A stretch of 26,791 nt of DNA from CALREA01 sp041674865 (GTDB taxonomy: Bacteria; Patescibacteriota; Gracilibacteria; UBA1369; UBA12463), in assembly GCA_041674865.1 (NCBI GenBank), contig JBAYUX010000012.1, positions 1-26,791 of the forward strand, given 5' to 3'. Positions 12,390-21,270 of this stretch are shown in pieces; positions within the stretch are counted from its first letter, which is position 1; each line of letters opens with the position of its first letter. The notes below the pieces were generated by a model. It searched no databases and was not told the origin of the DNA. It saw only the letters and a program-made list of their open reading frames with translations. The position numbers and the translations under genes were made by a program.

Positions 12390-14150
12390 ATGTTACACCT
12401 TGTCGATGCCATAGCTGAGCTCAGTATTCCGCTGGATTCCCAAAATGGCGGCCGTGAATGTTATGCTTTTTCTGAGCGCGAAGATCGCGCTTTTGCACTC
12501 ACCACGCAAATGGCCCAGGCGCTTTTTGATCGACATAATATTCCTCGCGAAGGATACGAGATCAAAACCGATGCTATCGGAAATCTTTTTGTCACGCTTT
12601 ATGGTGTCGATCGAACTCACATTGTGATGGCCGGCTCTCACCTCGATAGCGTACTACAAGGAGGAAAGTTCGATGGTGTCGCTGGCGTGAACTCAGCGTT
12701 TAACTTTCTCGAACATCTCCTGCAGCAGATTACCGCTCAGCAAACTGCCCCTCAAAAAAGCTACACTATGGCCGTATTTCGTAGCGAGGAGTCGAGCCCA
12801 AAAACAGGGGTTACCTGTATTGGAAGTCGTATTGCAACTGGCACTATTACTCCAGATGAACTTGAAAAAATTTCTTATACGCTAGATAACGGTAAAAAAA
12901 TCTCTTTCCATGAGTATTTCAAAGTGAAATATGGCCCGGAAGAAGGTGAGCTCAAATGGCAGGCCATTCTTTCTGAAATTGCCAATCCTCCAATTACTCA
13001 AAATGCTATTGTCGCCTATGAAGAACTTCACATTGAACAAAGTGGTGTTTGCGAGGCTCTCGATGTTGATGTTGGCATTGTGATCGATGGAATCGGAGGA
13101 GCTATTCGTCAAATTGTCCATCTTCCTCTTCGCTCAGACCTTTCCAAGACCCTCAAGATTGATAGTCCGGATACACATCAACGCATAACATTCACATTTG
13201 TTGGACAAGAGGCTCATACCGGAGGAACCCCTCCAAACCGCACTGATACCGTTCATGATTCAAGCCCGTGGTATCGCAAAGATGCACTCATTGGCGCTAG
13301 TCACTTTGTAAAACAACTTTTCGAAAGAGAACTTGGTGATCAAGTTCAGATTCTTAATATGTCTGTTCCAGAACTTACTGGATTTACGACTGTCCCAAGA
13401 CTACAAACCATTGAACTGCTTGTTCCAAATTCAGCAAGCGACAAGGTTGAGCAGTTCATTCACCACATGCAAGAATTTCTTGAGCACTCTTTGCGTATCG
13501 ATATGCAGTGGAATAGCAAGCCTGCTGTTGGTACGATGCGTTATCTAGATCGTTCTGCCTTCCTTGGCGTCGAGATACCTCTTCTCGTAGAGAGGCTCGC
13601 AAGAGAAACTGTTAACTCGCAAATCGAACAAGCTGGATCCATGGGGGTTGGTCGTGTTCGAGGAACGACTACTGATTTCCGAATACAACCAGGTCGTTAT
13701 TCGGAAACTGGTGAACAAACTACTGCGCCTTCAATTGATTTCAATATCGATCTTCGTGACGTAGATCCATCTGCTATTGCTCAAATGAATGCAACTATCC
13801 GTGCTGAAGTTGCTCGTATTGCAGAAGAGCTTATTCATCCCGCCTGTGGAACATCTCCTCAAGAAGCACTTAAAACTGTTTCAGCAAAGCCATATACATC
13901 TGTTGATCCTGTTGCCGTTGAAGATAAAACTCGCATTGCTCACGATCTTGGCTTGAATGTTGTCAAAATGCCATCACTTCCGGGTCATGATGCAGCAAGC
14001 CTCGGACAGATAGGTATTCCGATTTCCATGACATTTGTCCGACATGATGGACTGAGCCACAACTCACGAGAGACTATGTCGCATGAATCTTACGCAAAAG
14101 CTGAACTTTTGAGTCATGCATTTCTCGAGCAGCGATTGATGCAACAATAA
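12390..14150 (+). CDS. M20-family amidohydrolase (N-carbamoyl-amino-acid hydrolase / ureidopropionase type), enlarged
   Basis: The 586 residues contain all motifs of the two-zinc hydrolases that cleave N-carbamoyl amino acids, ureidopropionate or allantoate. G-S-H-L-D-S-V has H84, G-G-K-F-D-G-V-A-G-V has D95, and R-S-E-E-S-S has E133/E134. E-L-H-I-E-Q-S-G has H214, G-Q-E-A-H-T-G-G-T-P-P-N-R-T-D has H276 in the lid domain, and L-S-H-N-S-R-E has H557. The protein is about 170 residues longer than usual (about 410). Part of the excess is an insert near residues 160-200, and most lies within and after the lid domain (about 300-500). The substrate cannot be told; peptide or amino-acid scavenging would fit a reduced genome. 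It lies downstream of tRNA-Thr with its own promoter. There is no signal peptide, so it is cytoplasmic. Confidence 0.82.
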   Translation: MLHLVDAIAELSIPLDSQNGGRECYAFSEREDRAFALTTQMAQALFDRHNIPREGYEIKTDAIGNLFVTLYGVDRTHIVMAGSHLDSVLQGGKFDGVAGVNSAFNFLEHLLQQITAQQTAPQKSYTMAVFRSEESSPKTGVTCIGSRIATGTITPDELEKISYTLDNGKKISFHEYFKVKYGPEEGELKWQAILSEIANPPITQNAIVAYEELHIEQSGVCEALDVDVGIVIDGIGGAIRQIVHLPLRSDLSKTLKIDSPDTHQRITFTFVGQEAHTGGTPPNRTDTVHDSSPWYRKDALIGASHFVKQLFERELGDQVQILNMSVPELTGFTTVPRLQTIELLVPNSASDKVEQFIHHMQEFLEHSLRIDMQWNSKPAVGTMRYLDRSAFLGVEIPLLVERLARETVNSQIEQAGSMGVGRVRGTTTDFRIQPGRYSETGEQTTAPSIDFNIDLRDVDPSAIAQMNATIRAEVARIAEELIHPACGTSPQEALKTVSAKPYTSVDPVAVEDKTRIAHDLGLNVVKMPSLPGHDAASLGQIGIPISMTFVRHDGLSHNSRETMSHESYAKAELLSHAFLEQRLMQQ

Positions 14151-14177
14151 ATCGACAAAGAGCGCCATTCTACTTAT

Positions 14178-14206
14178 TTGAATTTCGCATATAACTCCAG
14201 TACACT
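14178..14206 (+). promoter_or_regulatory. Promoter of the lipoprotein gene
   Basis: TTGAAT (14178-14183) and TACACT (14201-14206) are separated by 17 bp. The leader to ATG 14239 is about 26 nt, pyrimidine-rich and without a Shine-Dalgarno sequence. Confidence 0.55.
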
Positions 14207-14238
14207 CGTGGGGCATTATTTCTTATTTTTCATTTCTT

Positions 14239-14817
14239 ATGAACAAGAAACTTTTCGTTCCTTTCGTTCTCGCAGCCCTTTCGCTTTCTGGATGTGGCAC
14301 TTCTGCTACTCAGAATGGCGGAACACCTGCGCCTATCGCTTCTGCTCCAGCTGCTACCTATGCTGATGCTCCAGAAGGTTGCGTCAAGTCAACCGTTCTC
14401 ACAGCTAAGACATCTGATCTTAAGCAGATTACCTTCACATCACCAACTAACTGGCTCAATCTCTGGCCTTCAACTCCAGCAAAAGGTCAGCTCGTTTTTG
14501 CTACATTCCCAGTTCCAAAGGGTGATGCTTACTCCACGCATGATTATACAGATGCTGATGCTCGTGCTGTTGTCTATTTTGAGGACAATGTCGCGAAGAA
14601 AGTTGGTGTTGGTAACTACTCAGGCGCTACAGATGCCAAGATGAAAGTTACATCAGCTGACGTCAGCTCAAAGAACCTTTCTGGAGGTGTCTTCGACAAG
14701 AATGGAAGTCTCGAGATTACACACTACGACAGCAAATACGTTTGCGGTACTATGAAGTTCGACGATGGAAGCAATATGCTCAAGGGTGACTTCATCGCTG
14801 AAATCGTAAACCACTAA
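14239..14817 (+). CDS. Putative lipoprotein
   Basis: The 192 residues start with a lipoprotein signal: M-N-K-K, a hydrophobic stretch, and lipobox L-S-G-C with the acylated cysteine at residue 19. A low-complexity Ala/Pro/Thr linker follows (about 20-45), then a probably all-beta domain. That domain includes a cysteine at about residue 49 and one near the end (Y-V-C-G-T-M-K), which could form a disulfide. The body is Asp/Lys/Ser-rich and not one I recognise. It would be cleaved by LspA (4471-4926) and anchored outside the membrane. It has its own promoter and a very strong terminator, so it is probably transcribed alone and perhaps abundantly. Confidence 0.8.
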   Translation: MNKKLFVPFVLAALSLSGCGTSATQNGGTPAPIASAPAATYADAPEGCVKSTVLTAKTSDLKQITFTSPTNWLNLWPSTPAKGQLVFATFPVPKGDAYSTHDYTDADARAVVYFEDNVAKKVGVGNYSGATDAKMKVTSADVSSKNLSGGVFDKNGSLEITHYDSKYVCGTMKFDDGSNMLKGDFIAEIVNH

Positions 14818-14840
14818 TTGTTAGATTAAACAAATAATTT

Positions 14841-14886
14841 AAAGGCCCGAAGGTTACATCTATACGTAACGTCTTCGGGCCTTTTT
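14841..14886. terminator. Strong bidirectional terminator
   Basis: A perfect 12-bp stem, AAAGGCCCGAAG (14841-14852) with CTTCGGGCCTTT (14873-14884), encloses an inner GTTAC/GTAAC stem. It is followed by T on the plus strand and by an AT-rich U-containing tail on the minus strand. It separates the convergent lipoprotein and surface-protein genes. Confidence 0.9.
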
Positions 14887-14904
14887 GCATAAAATTTTCG
14901 TCCC

Positions 14905-17900
14905 TTATTTTTGCTGAACTAATATATACGTTCCACCAATTTTTCTTACATTTGCCCTGAAGGTATTATTTTCTCGATCGATTCTTCCAAGCGGCACCTC
15001 TTCCCACTTCCCCGTGTTCTTATCTACGTAATAGAGCTGTACCTTGCCTCTTCGAATCGAGCCTTCCGGAAGCGCCATTTCGAGTTTTGCGAGACGAGTA
15101 AGTGTTACCTGGTCTGCTGATGGAAGCTCAACAGCTGAAAGAATCTTGTCTATATTTGTTGGTGACGAACTCCTGTCTACTACCCTTTGGTCTACGTTTC
15201 GAGGAGCTAAAATATCTCCTTCGTACGACTCACCTGCCACCCCATCTTTATTTGTCCATAATGTCGTGCTCTTTATGAGCGTCATTTTTGTCTTTGAATT
15301 TCCCGATGCAGATAACGAAGTTTGACTACCCACTCTTCCTCCAAACTGACCAGCTGCAGGTCCGCCAGATACTCCGTTTGCGCCCATGCTTCCCATCATA
15401 ATCACTGAACCACTTGCTCCCTGCGGAACCTCTGGAGTTTCCACTACCGCCACATCGTTATCGTAAATCGTTCCCGTAACATCAGAAATGGTAATTCCAT
15501 TATAGCCTCCGTCTGCGCTTGTTGCGACATGAGCAATGGTTGTTGAGTGCGTACCGTCTACAAGAAGATTATTGACCGGTGTTACGATAATAGTTTGCGG
15601 CGTATACCAGTTGCTCGACGTGAAGGTTATTGTCGATGAGTCGACCGTCGAATTACTATCTGGCGTAATTGCAATAGCCACATCGCCCGTTGGAACACTA
15701 TTGAGCATCACGCTATATTGATCAACTATTGACCCTTCTGTAAGGCTCAATGTTGCGCTCGAAAGCGTGACTCCCGCTGTTGCCACAACATATCGTGCCA
15801 GATATCCCTGTGTTATGAATGCGCCACCGAGATCAATCTGAGTTGCGCCTACATACACGTCGTACACCGTATTTGAAAGCGTTGGATTCCAAGGCTCTGC
15901 CGTTCCCGTTGCGGTTCCGTCAGCCTTTTCGAAACTTGCCGCATTTGTTCGTGACTTATCGCCATTTACCGTTGCAAAGGAACCGCCGACGTATACTTCT
16001 GCATTTGCTGCGTATACCCTCTCTACTGTTCCGTCGATATTTGGATTCCAGTTTGCATCAAGAGCACCTCCATTATTTCCACTAAAATTAAAAGCTGCAA
16101 TGTGATTGCGCGTTGCCTGATCAACTGATGTGAATGCTCCTCCGGCGTATAGCCATTCTGTTGGCTTGTCAAAATATACCGTGTTCACTGTTCCATTCAT
16201 TGTCAGATTCCAACCCTCCAATGTTGGCGAACCTGTAATATCAAATACTGCTATCTTTTCTCGAGACGCTACTCCAACCGTACTAAATGCTCCTCCTATA
16301 AATAATGTACTGTCGCTCGTACCCAGCGTCATTGCTTTTACCGACCCATCTGCAGAAAAACTTTCTGCACAGTTAACAGTCGCATCTGATTTGGCTAATG
16401 CGGCAAGTCGAGTACAGCTCGTATTTCCAATTGCGGTAAAGTCACCTCCAATCCAAACCGTACTCGTCGTTGCGACCATCGTTCGTACGACATCATTCGG
16501 AATGCCAGGATCCCATGCATCAACATCGTTATCTGCGACATGAACTTTCATGACATTTGTGTGTGTCACTGGGTTTCCGTATGTAAAATCACCTCCAATA
16601 TATATTCCCTGATCAGCACCTATCCATGTATAAACAACTGCTCCAGCATTAAGCCCTGGGTTCCATGAAGTTACATCGCCATTACTATCAATAGCTGCGA
16701 GGCCGTTACGAGCTAGACCACCAACTTGACTGAAGGCGCCACCCATATATGTCGTACCATCTTCTGCATTTACGACGAAGTAGACCGGTCCATTGGCCGC
16801 ATCGACACCGGTCACTGCCGTTCGGCTGAAGGTTACGGCTGGGCCACTGTTATCATTATTATTGTTATTATTATTCTGTGCCATAGCGGTTGTGAATGAC
16901 CAGCTGTAGCTTGCTGCAAGAGAGTTTCCCGCAACATCTTTCACTGGATAATCTGCGTTAGCACCCCAAATCGTTGCCGTGTAGAGAGATCCTGCCGTAA
17001 GTGCAGACGAAGGCGTCAACGTAATACTGTGTATGTCTGAATTATACGATACCGTTCCACCCACTGCTCCTTGAGCATTCTCAAGATGCATACTGGCATT
17101 ACTGATAAAGTTAGGATCCATCGCCTCACCCATAAAAACAATAACTGTACTGTTTGTTGAAACATCCGTTGCATTAACAGTTGGCACTACCGAAGAGACT
17201 GTTGGTGCGGTTACGTCACCCTGCTGCTGTTGTGCTGCGGTTGTGAAGGTCCATACAGTACCCACGAAAGGATTTGAGGCAACGTCAGTAATTCCTGAGT
17301 TTAGCGTTACTGTGTACTGCGTGCTATATGCATAGCCGGTCATAGCGGGTGCCAAGAATGTTGCGGTTTGATTACTATTACTAAGCGCCACGCTTGACAC
17401 CACTGCACTGCCTCCGAGTGTTGGAGCTACAGTAAATGTCATGAGACTGACCGTGTTTGGACTTAATGCCTCGTCGAACGTTACCACGATAGAATCATTA
17501 ATCCCAACTCCTGTGGCATTTGGTAGCGGAGATCTTGACTGAATTGTTGGTGAAGTACTGTCAGAGATAACTCCAGTTTGAAATGACCAGACGACATCGC
17601 CAGTCATTGGCGTTATTCCGTCTTGCGCTTTGATGCCCGTTACTCCGCCGACAAGAAAAACGGTATATATTTCCATAGGACTGAGATTCGATGCCGGAGT
17701 AAATGTTGCTGATAGCCCGTTTTCTGCAGTCACTATCGTTCCGGAAACTCGATAATTTTCTTGATTTTCTGCAGGTAATGGATAGTCACTTGCGTAAACT
17801 TTGAAGGTGTCCGACATCGCTTGTGGCGTACCATCTATAGACGTCGAATCTATCGCTTCAGAAAAATTGACCGTTATAGTCGATGCAACGGATTGATTTG

Positions 17901-18924
17901 TTGCGTCGCGACTTGGTGATGTAGAAGAAATATATGGACCAGCAGCGGCCCTTGTAGCAAAACTAAACGTATAATATGCATTTCCTGGCATAATATTGCT
18001 TACAAGTGCACCGCCCAAGGCACTCTCTACGCCGGTATCCGCATTTGTAACAAGCTTCACGGTAAAATTTGTTCCAGCGCTTAACGAACTTGTTGGATCA
18101 AAGGTTGCATAATGAGAATCACCTGAATCGTTATATGTTACCGATCCTGCCACTGGCGTCTGACCTGCGCCCTCAACAACTGTAAATTGCCCCTCTGCTG
18201 TTATTGAAATGGAGCTCATAGCCGCACTGAAATACACAATGACATTCCCCGTTGGATCGATTTGTGTCACTGCAGGAATACTCCCGTTGAGTCCTGATGA
18301 AGAATATGGTGTTGTAGAAGTCACTGTTGGCGTTGGTGGGGCAGCTATTGTCGTAAATACATATGAGTAGTATGTTCCATCATTCCATGGCCATGCTTGA
18401 CCACCCGCATCGAGATCAACAAGGGCTGGATCAGCACTTCGCACGCCTCCAGTACTTGCCTTGACCACCACTCTATACGGCGTAAAATTCGCCAATGAGC
18501 TTGTTGGGTCGAAACTTGCAACATATGCCCCATCTGGACCAGCATTTGGATTGAATCCTACATACGTTACTGTTCCCGGAACTTCCTCTAATGTATTTGA
18601 GTTCAAAACTTTAAACGTACTTGTTGTAAAATCACCCGATTGCATCTCTTCACTAAATCCAACATATATCGTATCCGTTATAGCTACATCAGCAGCGCTT
18701 ATCCCCGGTAACTGAATTGTCACTACTGGCGTCGTTGTTGCCAAAACCTTACCTGGCCTCGAGCCACCAAATAACGAAACAACGACAAAAAGGATTGCGA
18801 TCGCAATATGCGATGCGAGATACTTTTTGCGATGTATGTGGAAGTGATCACCTGCTCTATGGATATGTTTCTTAGAGTTTTGGAGACCTGTGTGAACTTT
18901 TTCGATGAAGAGCTGGCGTAACAT
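14905..18924 (-). CDS. Giant surface protein: Ig-like (SbsA/Big_5) modules, seven propeller-type repeats and Calx-beta-like region
   Basis: About 1339 residues from ATG 18924; an in-frame TTG at 18945 would add seven. A basic N-terminus precedes one membrane segment or uncleaved signal (about residues 40-58). Five Ig-like modules then run to about 680. They repeat the SbsA-type pattern of a leading T-x-P, then V-x-F-S-E-A-M and a closing W-S-F-T-T. An Asn run (16849-16875) links to seven repeats of G-G-[ADS]-F, each followed by about 45 residues with R-N-x-x-A-A-F and W-N-P. This suggests a seven-bladed beta propeller. Next is a Calx-beta-like region (T-L-S-L-T-E-G...) at about 1050-1150 and a charged C-terminal domain. 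It is likely exposed on the cell surface, as an adhesin or S-layer-like protein. It is transcribed after the DUF3352/DUF4012 pair. Confidence 0.85.
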   Translation of the reverse strand: MLRQLFIEKVHTGLQNSKKHIHRAGDHFHIHRKKYLASHIAIAILFVVVSLFGGSRPGKVLATTTPVVTIQLPGISAADVAITDTIYVGFSEEMQSGDFTTSTFKVLNSNTLEEVPGTVTYVGFNPNAGPDGAYVASFDPTSSLANFTPYRVVVKASTGGVRSADPALVDLDAGGQAWPWNDGTYYSYVFTTIAAPPTPTVTSTTPYSSSGLNGSIPAVTQIDPTGNVIVYFSAAMSSISITAEGQFTVVEGAGQTPVAGSVTYNDSGDSHYATFDPTSSLSAGTNFTVKLVTNADTGVESALGGALVSNIMPGNAYYTFSFATRAAAGPYISSTSPSRDATNQSVASTITVNFSEAIDSTSIDGTPQAMSDTFKVYASDYPLPAENQENYRVSGTIVTAENGLSATFTPASNLSPMEIYTVFLVGGVTGIKAQDGITPMTGDVVWSFQTGVISDSTSPTIQSRSPLPNATGVGINDSIVVTFDEALSPNTVSLMTFTVAPTLGGSAVVSSVALSNSNQTATFLAPAMTGYAYSTQYTVTLNSGITDVASNPFVGTVWTFTTAAQQQQGDVTAPTVSSVVPTVNATDVSTNSTVIVFMGEAMDPNFISNASMHLENAQGAVGGTVSYNSDIHSITLTPSSALTAGSLYTATIWGANADYPVKDVAGNSLAASYSWSFTTAMAQNNNNNNNDNSGPAVTFSRTAVTGVDAANGPVYFVVNAEDGTTYMGGAFSQVGGLARNGLAAIDSNGDVTSWNPGLNAGAVVYTWIGADQGIYIGGDFTYGNPVTHTNVMKVHVADNDVDAWDPGIPNDVVRTMVATTSTVWIGGDFTAIGNTSCTRLAALAKSDATVNCAESFSADGSVKAMTLGTSDSTLFIGGAFSTVGVASREKIAVFDITGSPTLEGWNLTMNGTVNTVYFDKPTEWLYAGGAFTSVDQATRNHIAAFNFSGNNGGALDANWNPNIDGTVERVYAANAEVYVGGSFATVNGDKSRTNAASFEKADGTATGTAEPWNPTLSNTVYDVYVGATQIDLGGAFITQGYLARYVVATAGVTLSSATLSLTEGSIVDQYSVMLNSVPTGDVAIAITPDSNSTVDSSTITFTSSNWYTPQTIIVTPVNNLLVDGTHSTTIAHVATSADGGYNGITISDVTGTIYDNDVAVVETPEVPQGASGSVIMMGSMGANGVSGGPAAGQFGGRVGSQTSLSASGNSKTKMTLIKSTTLWTNKDGVAGESYEGDILAPRNVDQRVVDRSSSPTNIDKILSAVELPSADQVTLTRLAKLEMALPEGSIRRGKVQLYYVDKNTGKWEEVPLGRIDRENNTFRANVRKIGGTYILVQQK
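16849..16875 (-). repeat. AAT/AAC triplet repeat coding for an Asn run
   Basis: On the minus strand nine consecutive codons read AAT x3, AAC, AAT x3, GAT, AAC, giving N7-D-N. It lies exactly between the Ig-like modules and the propeller repeats of the surface protein. Slippage in units of three would change linker length without shifting the frame. Confidence 0.7.
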
Positions 18925-18965
18925 GATGGGGTACTTAAGATACAAATAATCTTGTCATCTTACCA

Positions 18966-18996
18966 TTAAAATGCCCCATTGTCGAGCATTATGGGG
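18966..18996 (-). terminator. Possible weak terminator after the DUF4012 gene
   Basis: On the minus strand CCCCAT (18996-18991) can pair with ATGGGG (18979-18974), followed by a short T-rich tail CATTTTAA. A run of eight G on the plus strand (18993-19000) adjoins it. The stem is short, so read-through into the surface-protein gene is likely. Confidence 0.3.
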
Positions 18997-19059
18997 GGGG
19001 TTCCTGACTAGCTATGGCTCAGCTTTGGATACCTGAGTAGAGTGACGAGCGCGGTATTT

Positions 19060-21270
19060 CTACTTTTTGAGGCCGTCTCGGGTCATCAATAAAGAGAGTC
19101 TAAGGTCTCTATTAAGCGGTTTTCCGATCATGAGACTGCCATCGTTTTCCATGATGAAGTCGTCCGGATAGGCCTTGGCGAAGCTCATGAAGTCGTTAAA
19201 GAGGATGTGCTTGGTGAATGTTGAGGCCCTGGCACCGAGCTGCTTTTGGAGGTTCATGGTGTAGGTATTTGCGAGGAGGTTTCCGAGAGAGAATGGAAGT
19301 TTGTAGCGGAATTTTGCCGTTGTGGTCTCGCCGGGTTTCGTGATCATATCGAAAGAGAAGTACGAGCGATTGAGATCTGGATCACGCATCGTCGTAATTT
19401 TTTCGATGGCTGGTGAGTCGGAGGAGATGAGTTGGGAGCCCGACGGGGCGTAGACCCGGAGGGCGACCTTGTTATCTGATTTTCCAAAAATCTTGAGCCA
19501 GTGCTCAGGAAAATCTGTGAATCCAAATGGCTTAAGAAGTTGTTTCCATTTTTGTTCTGTTGCTCCACTCCACTGATGTGTTCGCGTGATAGTAAGCTGA
19601 TCATATATCTCGCCATCACGTTCGATAACCGTGTCGTGTTGAATATCTTGCTTGATGTACGCATCACTCTTGTTGCCGCCAAATGATGAGGCAATTATCG
19701 CAAGGTAATCCTCTTCTCGTACCTCTGGCGTTACCACGCCGTCCATTCCAAGAGCTCTGAAGAAATGTTGCGTGAGGGGATTTTTTGAATAACCAACGAT
19801 ATCTTTTTGCACTATTTCTGAAAGAAGATAGTGCTGAAATTGTGCCATGTTCGCCGGCTGAAAGAGACGTCTCTGAACAAGTGGCATCAAATCTTTCAAA
19901 ATTTTCTTCGGATCAGCAGCGCCTGATCTTTTTGTCTCGATCATGTACGTGAGTGCCTCTTTGTAATTCTCTGCCGTGAGCGGAGAAGAGAGTCCTGGAA
20001 CCTCAATCGGCCCTGTTATTTTCAAAATACTTCCAAGGAAGTCTTGATTCATAGCGAGAACCGTGTCGGCCGTTTCTCCTTTTTCTTGTGCGTAAAACCA
20101 GAGCGCCTTTTCTCCTGAAACTCTGAAATCTGGCGAGAAATTACTGTCACGGAAAAACCAACTACTCGTAATACGCTTGATGTCTTCCGGTGGTTCAACT
20201 TTTGTTTTGAACTGTCCGTCCATGTCATACACGTCTTCTAATTTCAAACTTGTCACATGACCATTTTCCATCTGCAAGTTGATAAAACTTCCAATAAATC
20301 CGCCTGTTGCGCGAACCTCATCGTTGTTCTGAAGAAGCACAAGTGTTCGATGTGGTTTTCCATTTCCCAACATTTCTTCAAATCCAGGAATCATGTCGAC
20401 AATTTCTCTGAGCAACTTTTCTGATGTTGTAAGTACCTCTATTCCCTTCGAAAATACTGCTTTGTACTGCGCTGGAACGTCATTCTCGAGAGTTTGAAAA
20501 TTATGCAGTGCTGTTACGATATTGCTGTGAATATTCACAACCTTTGGATAGATCGATTTCAGTTCACTGAGTGCCGTCTTTGTATCGCCCACTTCATTAA
20601 CTTGATTCACATTTTTTGCGAATACATCAGGAATATTTTTTACCTCCTGCATCACTTCGATCATCTGTTTTCCTGAGTCTGCAAGCAGCTGTCCGGACTC
20701 GAGCACTGCCGTATATTTACTGAGCGTTGGTTCGTTTTTCATAAACCAGATCTGATCTTGCGCACTCTGAAACTGTACATATGCCTCTTCAAACATATTT
20801 TCTGCACCAGGTGTGTTTTGATTTTTCACTTCTTTTGTTCCGGAAACGAGCTGGCCATAACCTTGTTTTGCCGAGTCTGCGATATGCGCAAAAAGTTTTT
20901 CACCTGCCGCGTAGCCCTTTGCCGTATTCAGTAAAAATATGATAAACAAGCCAAGAACTCCAACCCAGCTCAGTTGCAAAAACATCGATGACTTATTTTT
21001 CTTTTGCATCACGATAATGCCTGGGTCTTTTTTTTGTGAATGAATATCCGTGAGATCACCCTGATCCATGAGATTCACCGAAGAGTTCACCACTGTTTCT
21101 TGCGAGAGATCAAGAATGTATGGAGATTTTTTGTGATTGCCTTTTTCGACCTTCTTCTCGCCATTATTCGTCCGTCCCCCTTCACTCATATTCAGGTTCG
21201 ACGACTCATCAACCATGTATGGTCGAATTGTTTTTTTAACCTCGATGTCTCTCACGATTCTTCGTGTCAT
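19060..21270 (-). CDS. DUF4012-domain membrane protein
   Basis: The 736 residues start with a charged, probably cytoplasmic tail of about 95 residues. A single membrane segment follows (about 96-117, W-V-G-V-L-G-L-F-I-I-F-L-L), then a helical stretch of about 150 residues. The DUF4012 core is recognised by R-T-L-V-L-L-Q-N-N-D-E-V-R-A-T-G-G-F-I-G-S-F. That motif belongs to a family common in Gram-positive and CPR bacteria, often near polysaccharide genes, and loosely related to LytR-CpsA-Psr proteins. The function is not known; an extracytoplasmic envelope role is inferred. Its ATG overlaps the stop of the DUF3352 gene (ATGA, 21267-21270), so translation is probably coupled. The cytoplasmic tail has two similar short blocks, R-P-Y-M-V-D and S-P-Y-I-L-D, which may be binding motifs. 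Confidence 0.85.
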   Translation of the reverse strand: MTRRIVRDIEVKKTIRPYMVDESSNLNMSEGGRTNNGEKKVEKGNHKKSPYILDLSQETVVNSSVNLMDQGDLTDIHSQKKDPGIIVMQKKNKSSMFLQLSWVGVLGLFIIFLLNTAKGYAAGEKLFAHIADSAKQGYGQLVSGTKEVKNQNTPGAENMFEEAYVQFQSAQDQIWFMKNEPTLSKYTAVLESGQLLADSGKQMIEVMQEVKNIPDVFAKNVNQVNEVGDTKTALSELKSIYPKVVNIHSNIVTALHNFQTLENDVPAQYKAVFSKGIEVLTTSEKLLREIVDMIPGFEEMLGNGKPHRTLVLLQNNDEVRATGGFIGSFINLQMENGHVTSLKLEDVYDMDGQFKTKVEPPEDIKRITSSWFFRDSNFSPDFRVSGEKALWFYAQEKGETADTVLAMNQDFLGSILKITGPIEVPGLSSPLTAENYKEALTYMIETKRSGAADPKKILKDLMPLVQRRLFQPANMAQFQHYLLSEIVQKDIVGYSKNPLTQHFFRALGMDGVVTPEVREEDYLAIIASSFGGNKSDAYIKQDIQHDTVIERDGEIYDQLTITRTHQWSGATEQKWKQLLKPFGFTDFPEHWLKIFGKSDNKVALRVYAPSGSQLISSDSPAIEKITTMRDPDLNRSYFSFDMITKPGETTTAKFRYKLPFSLGNLLANTYTMNLQKQLGARASTFTKHILFNDFMSFAKAYPDDFIMENDGSLMIGKPLNRDLRLSLLMTRDGLKK

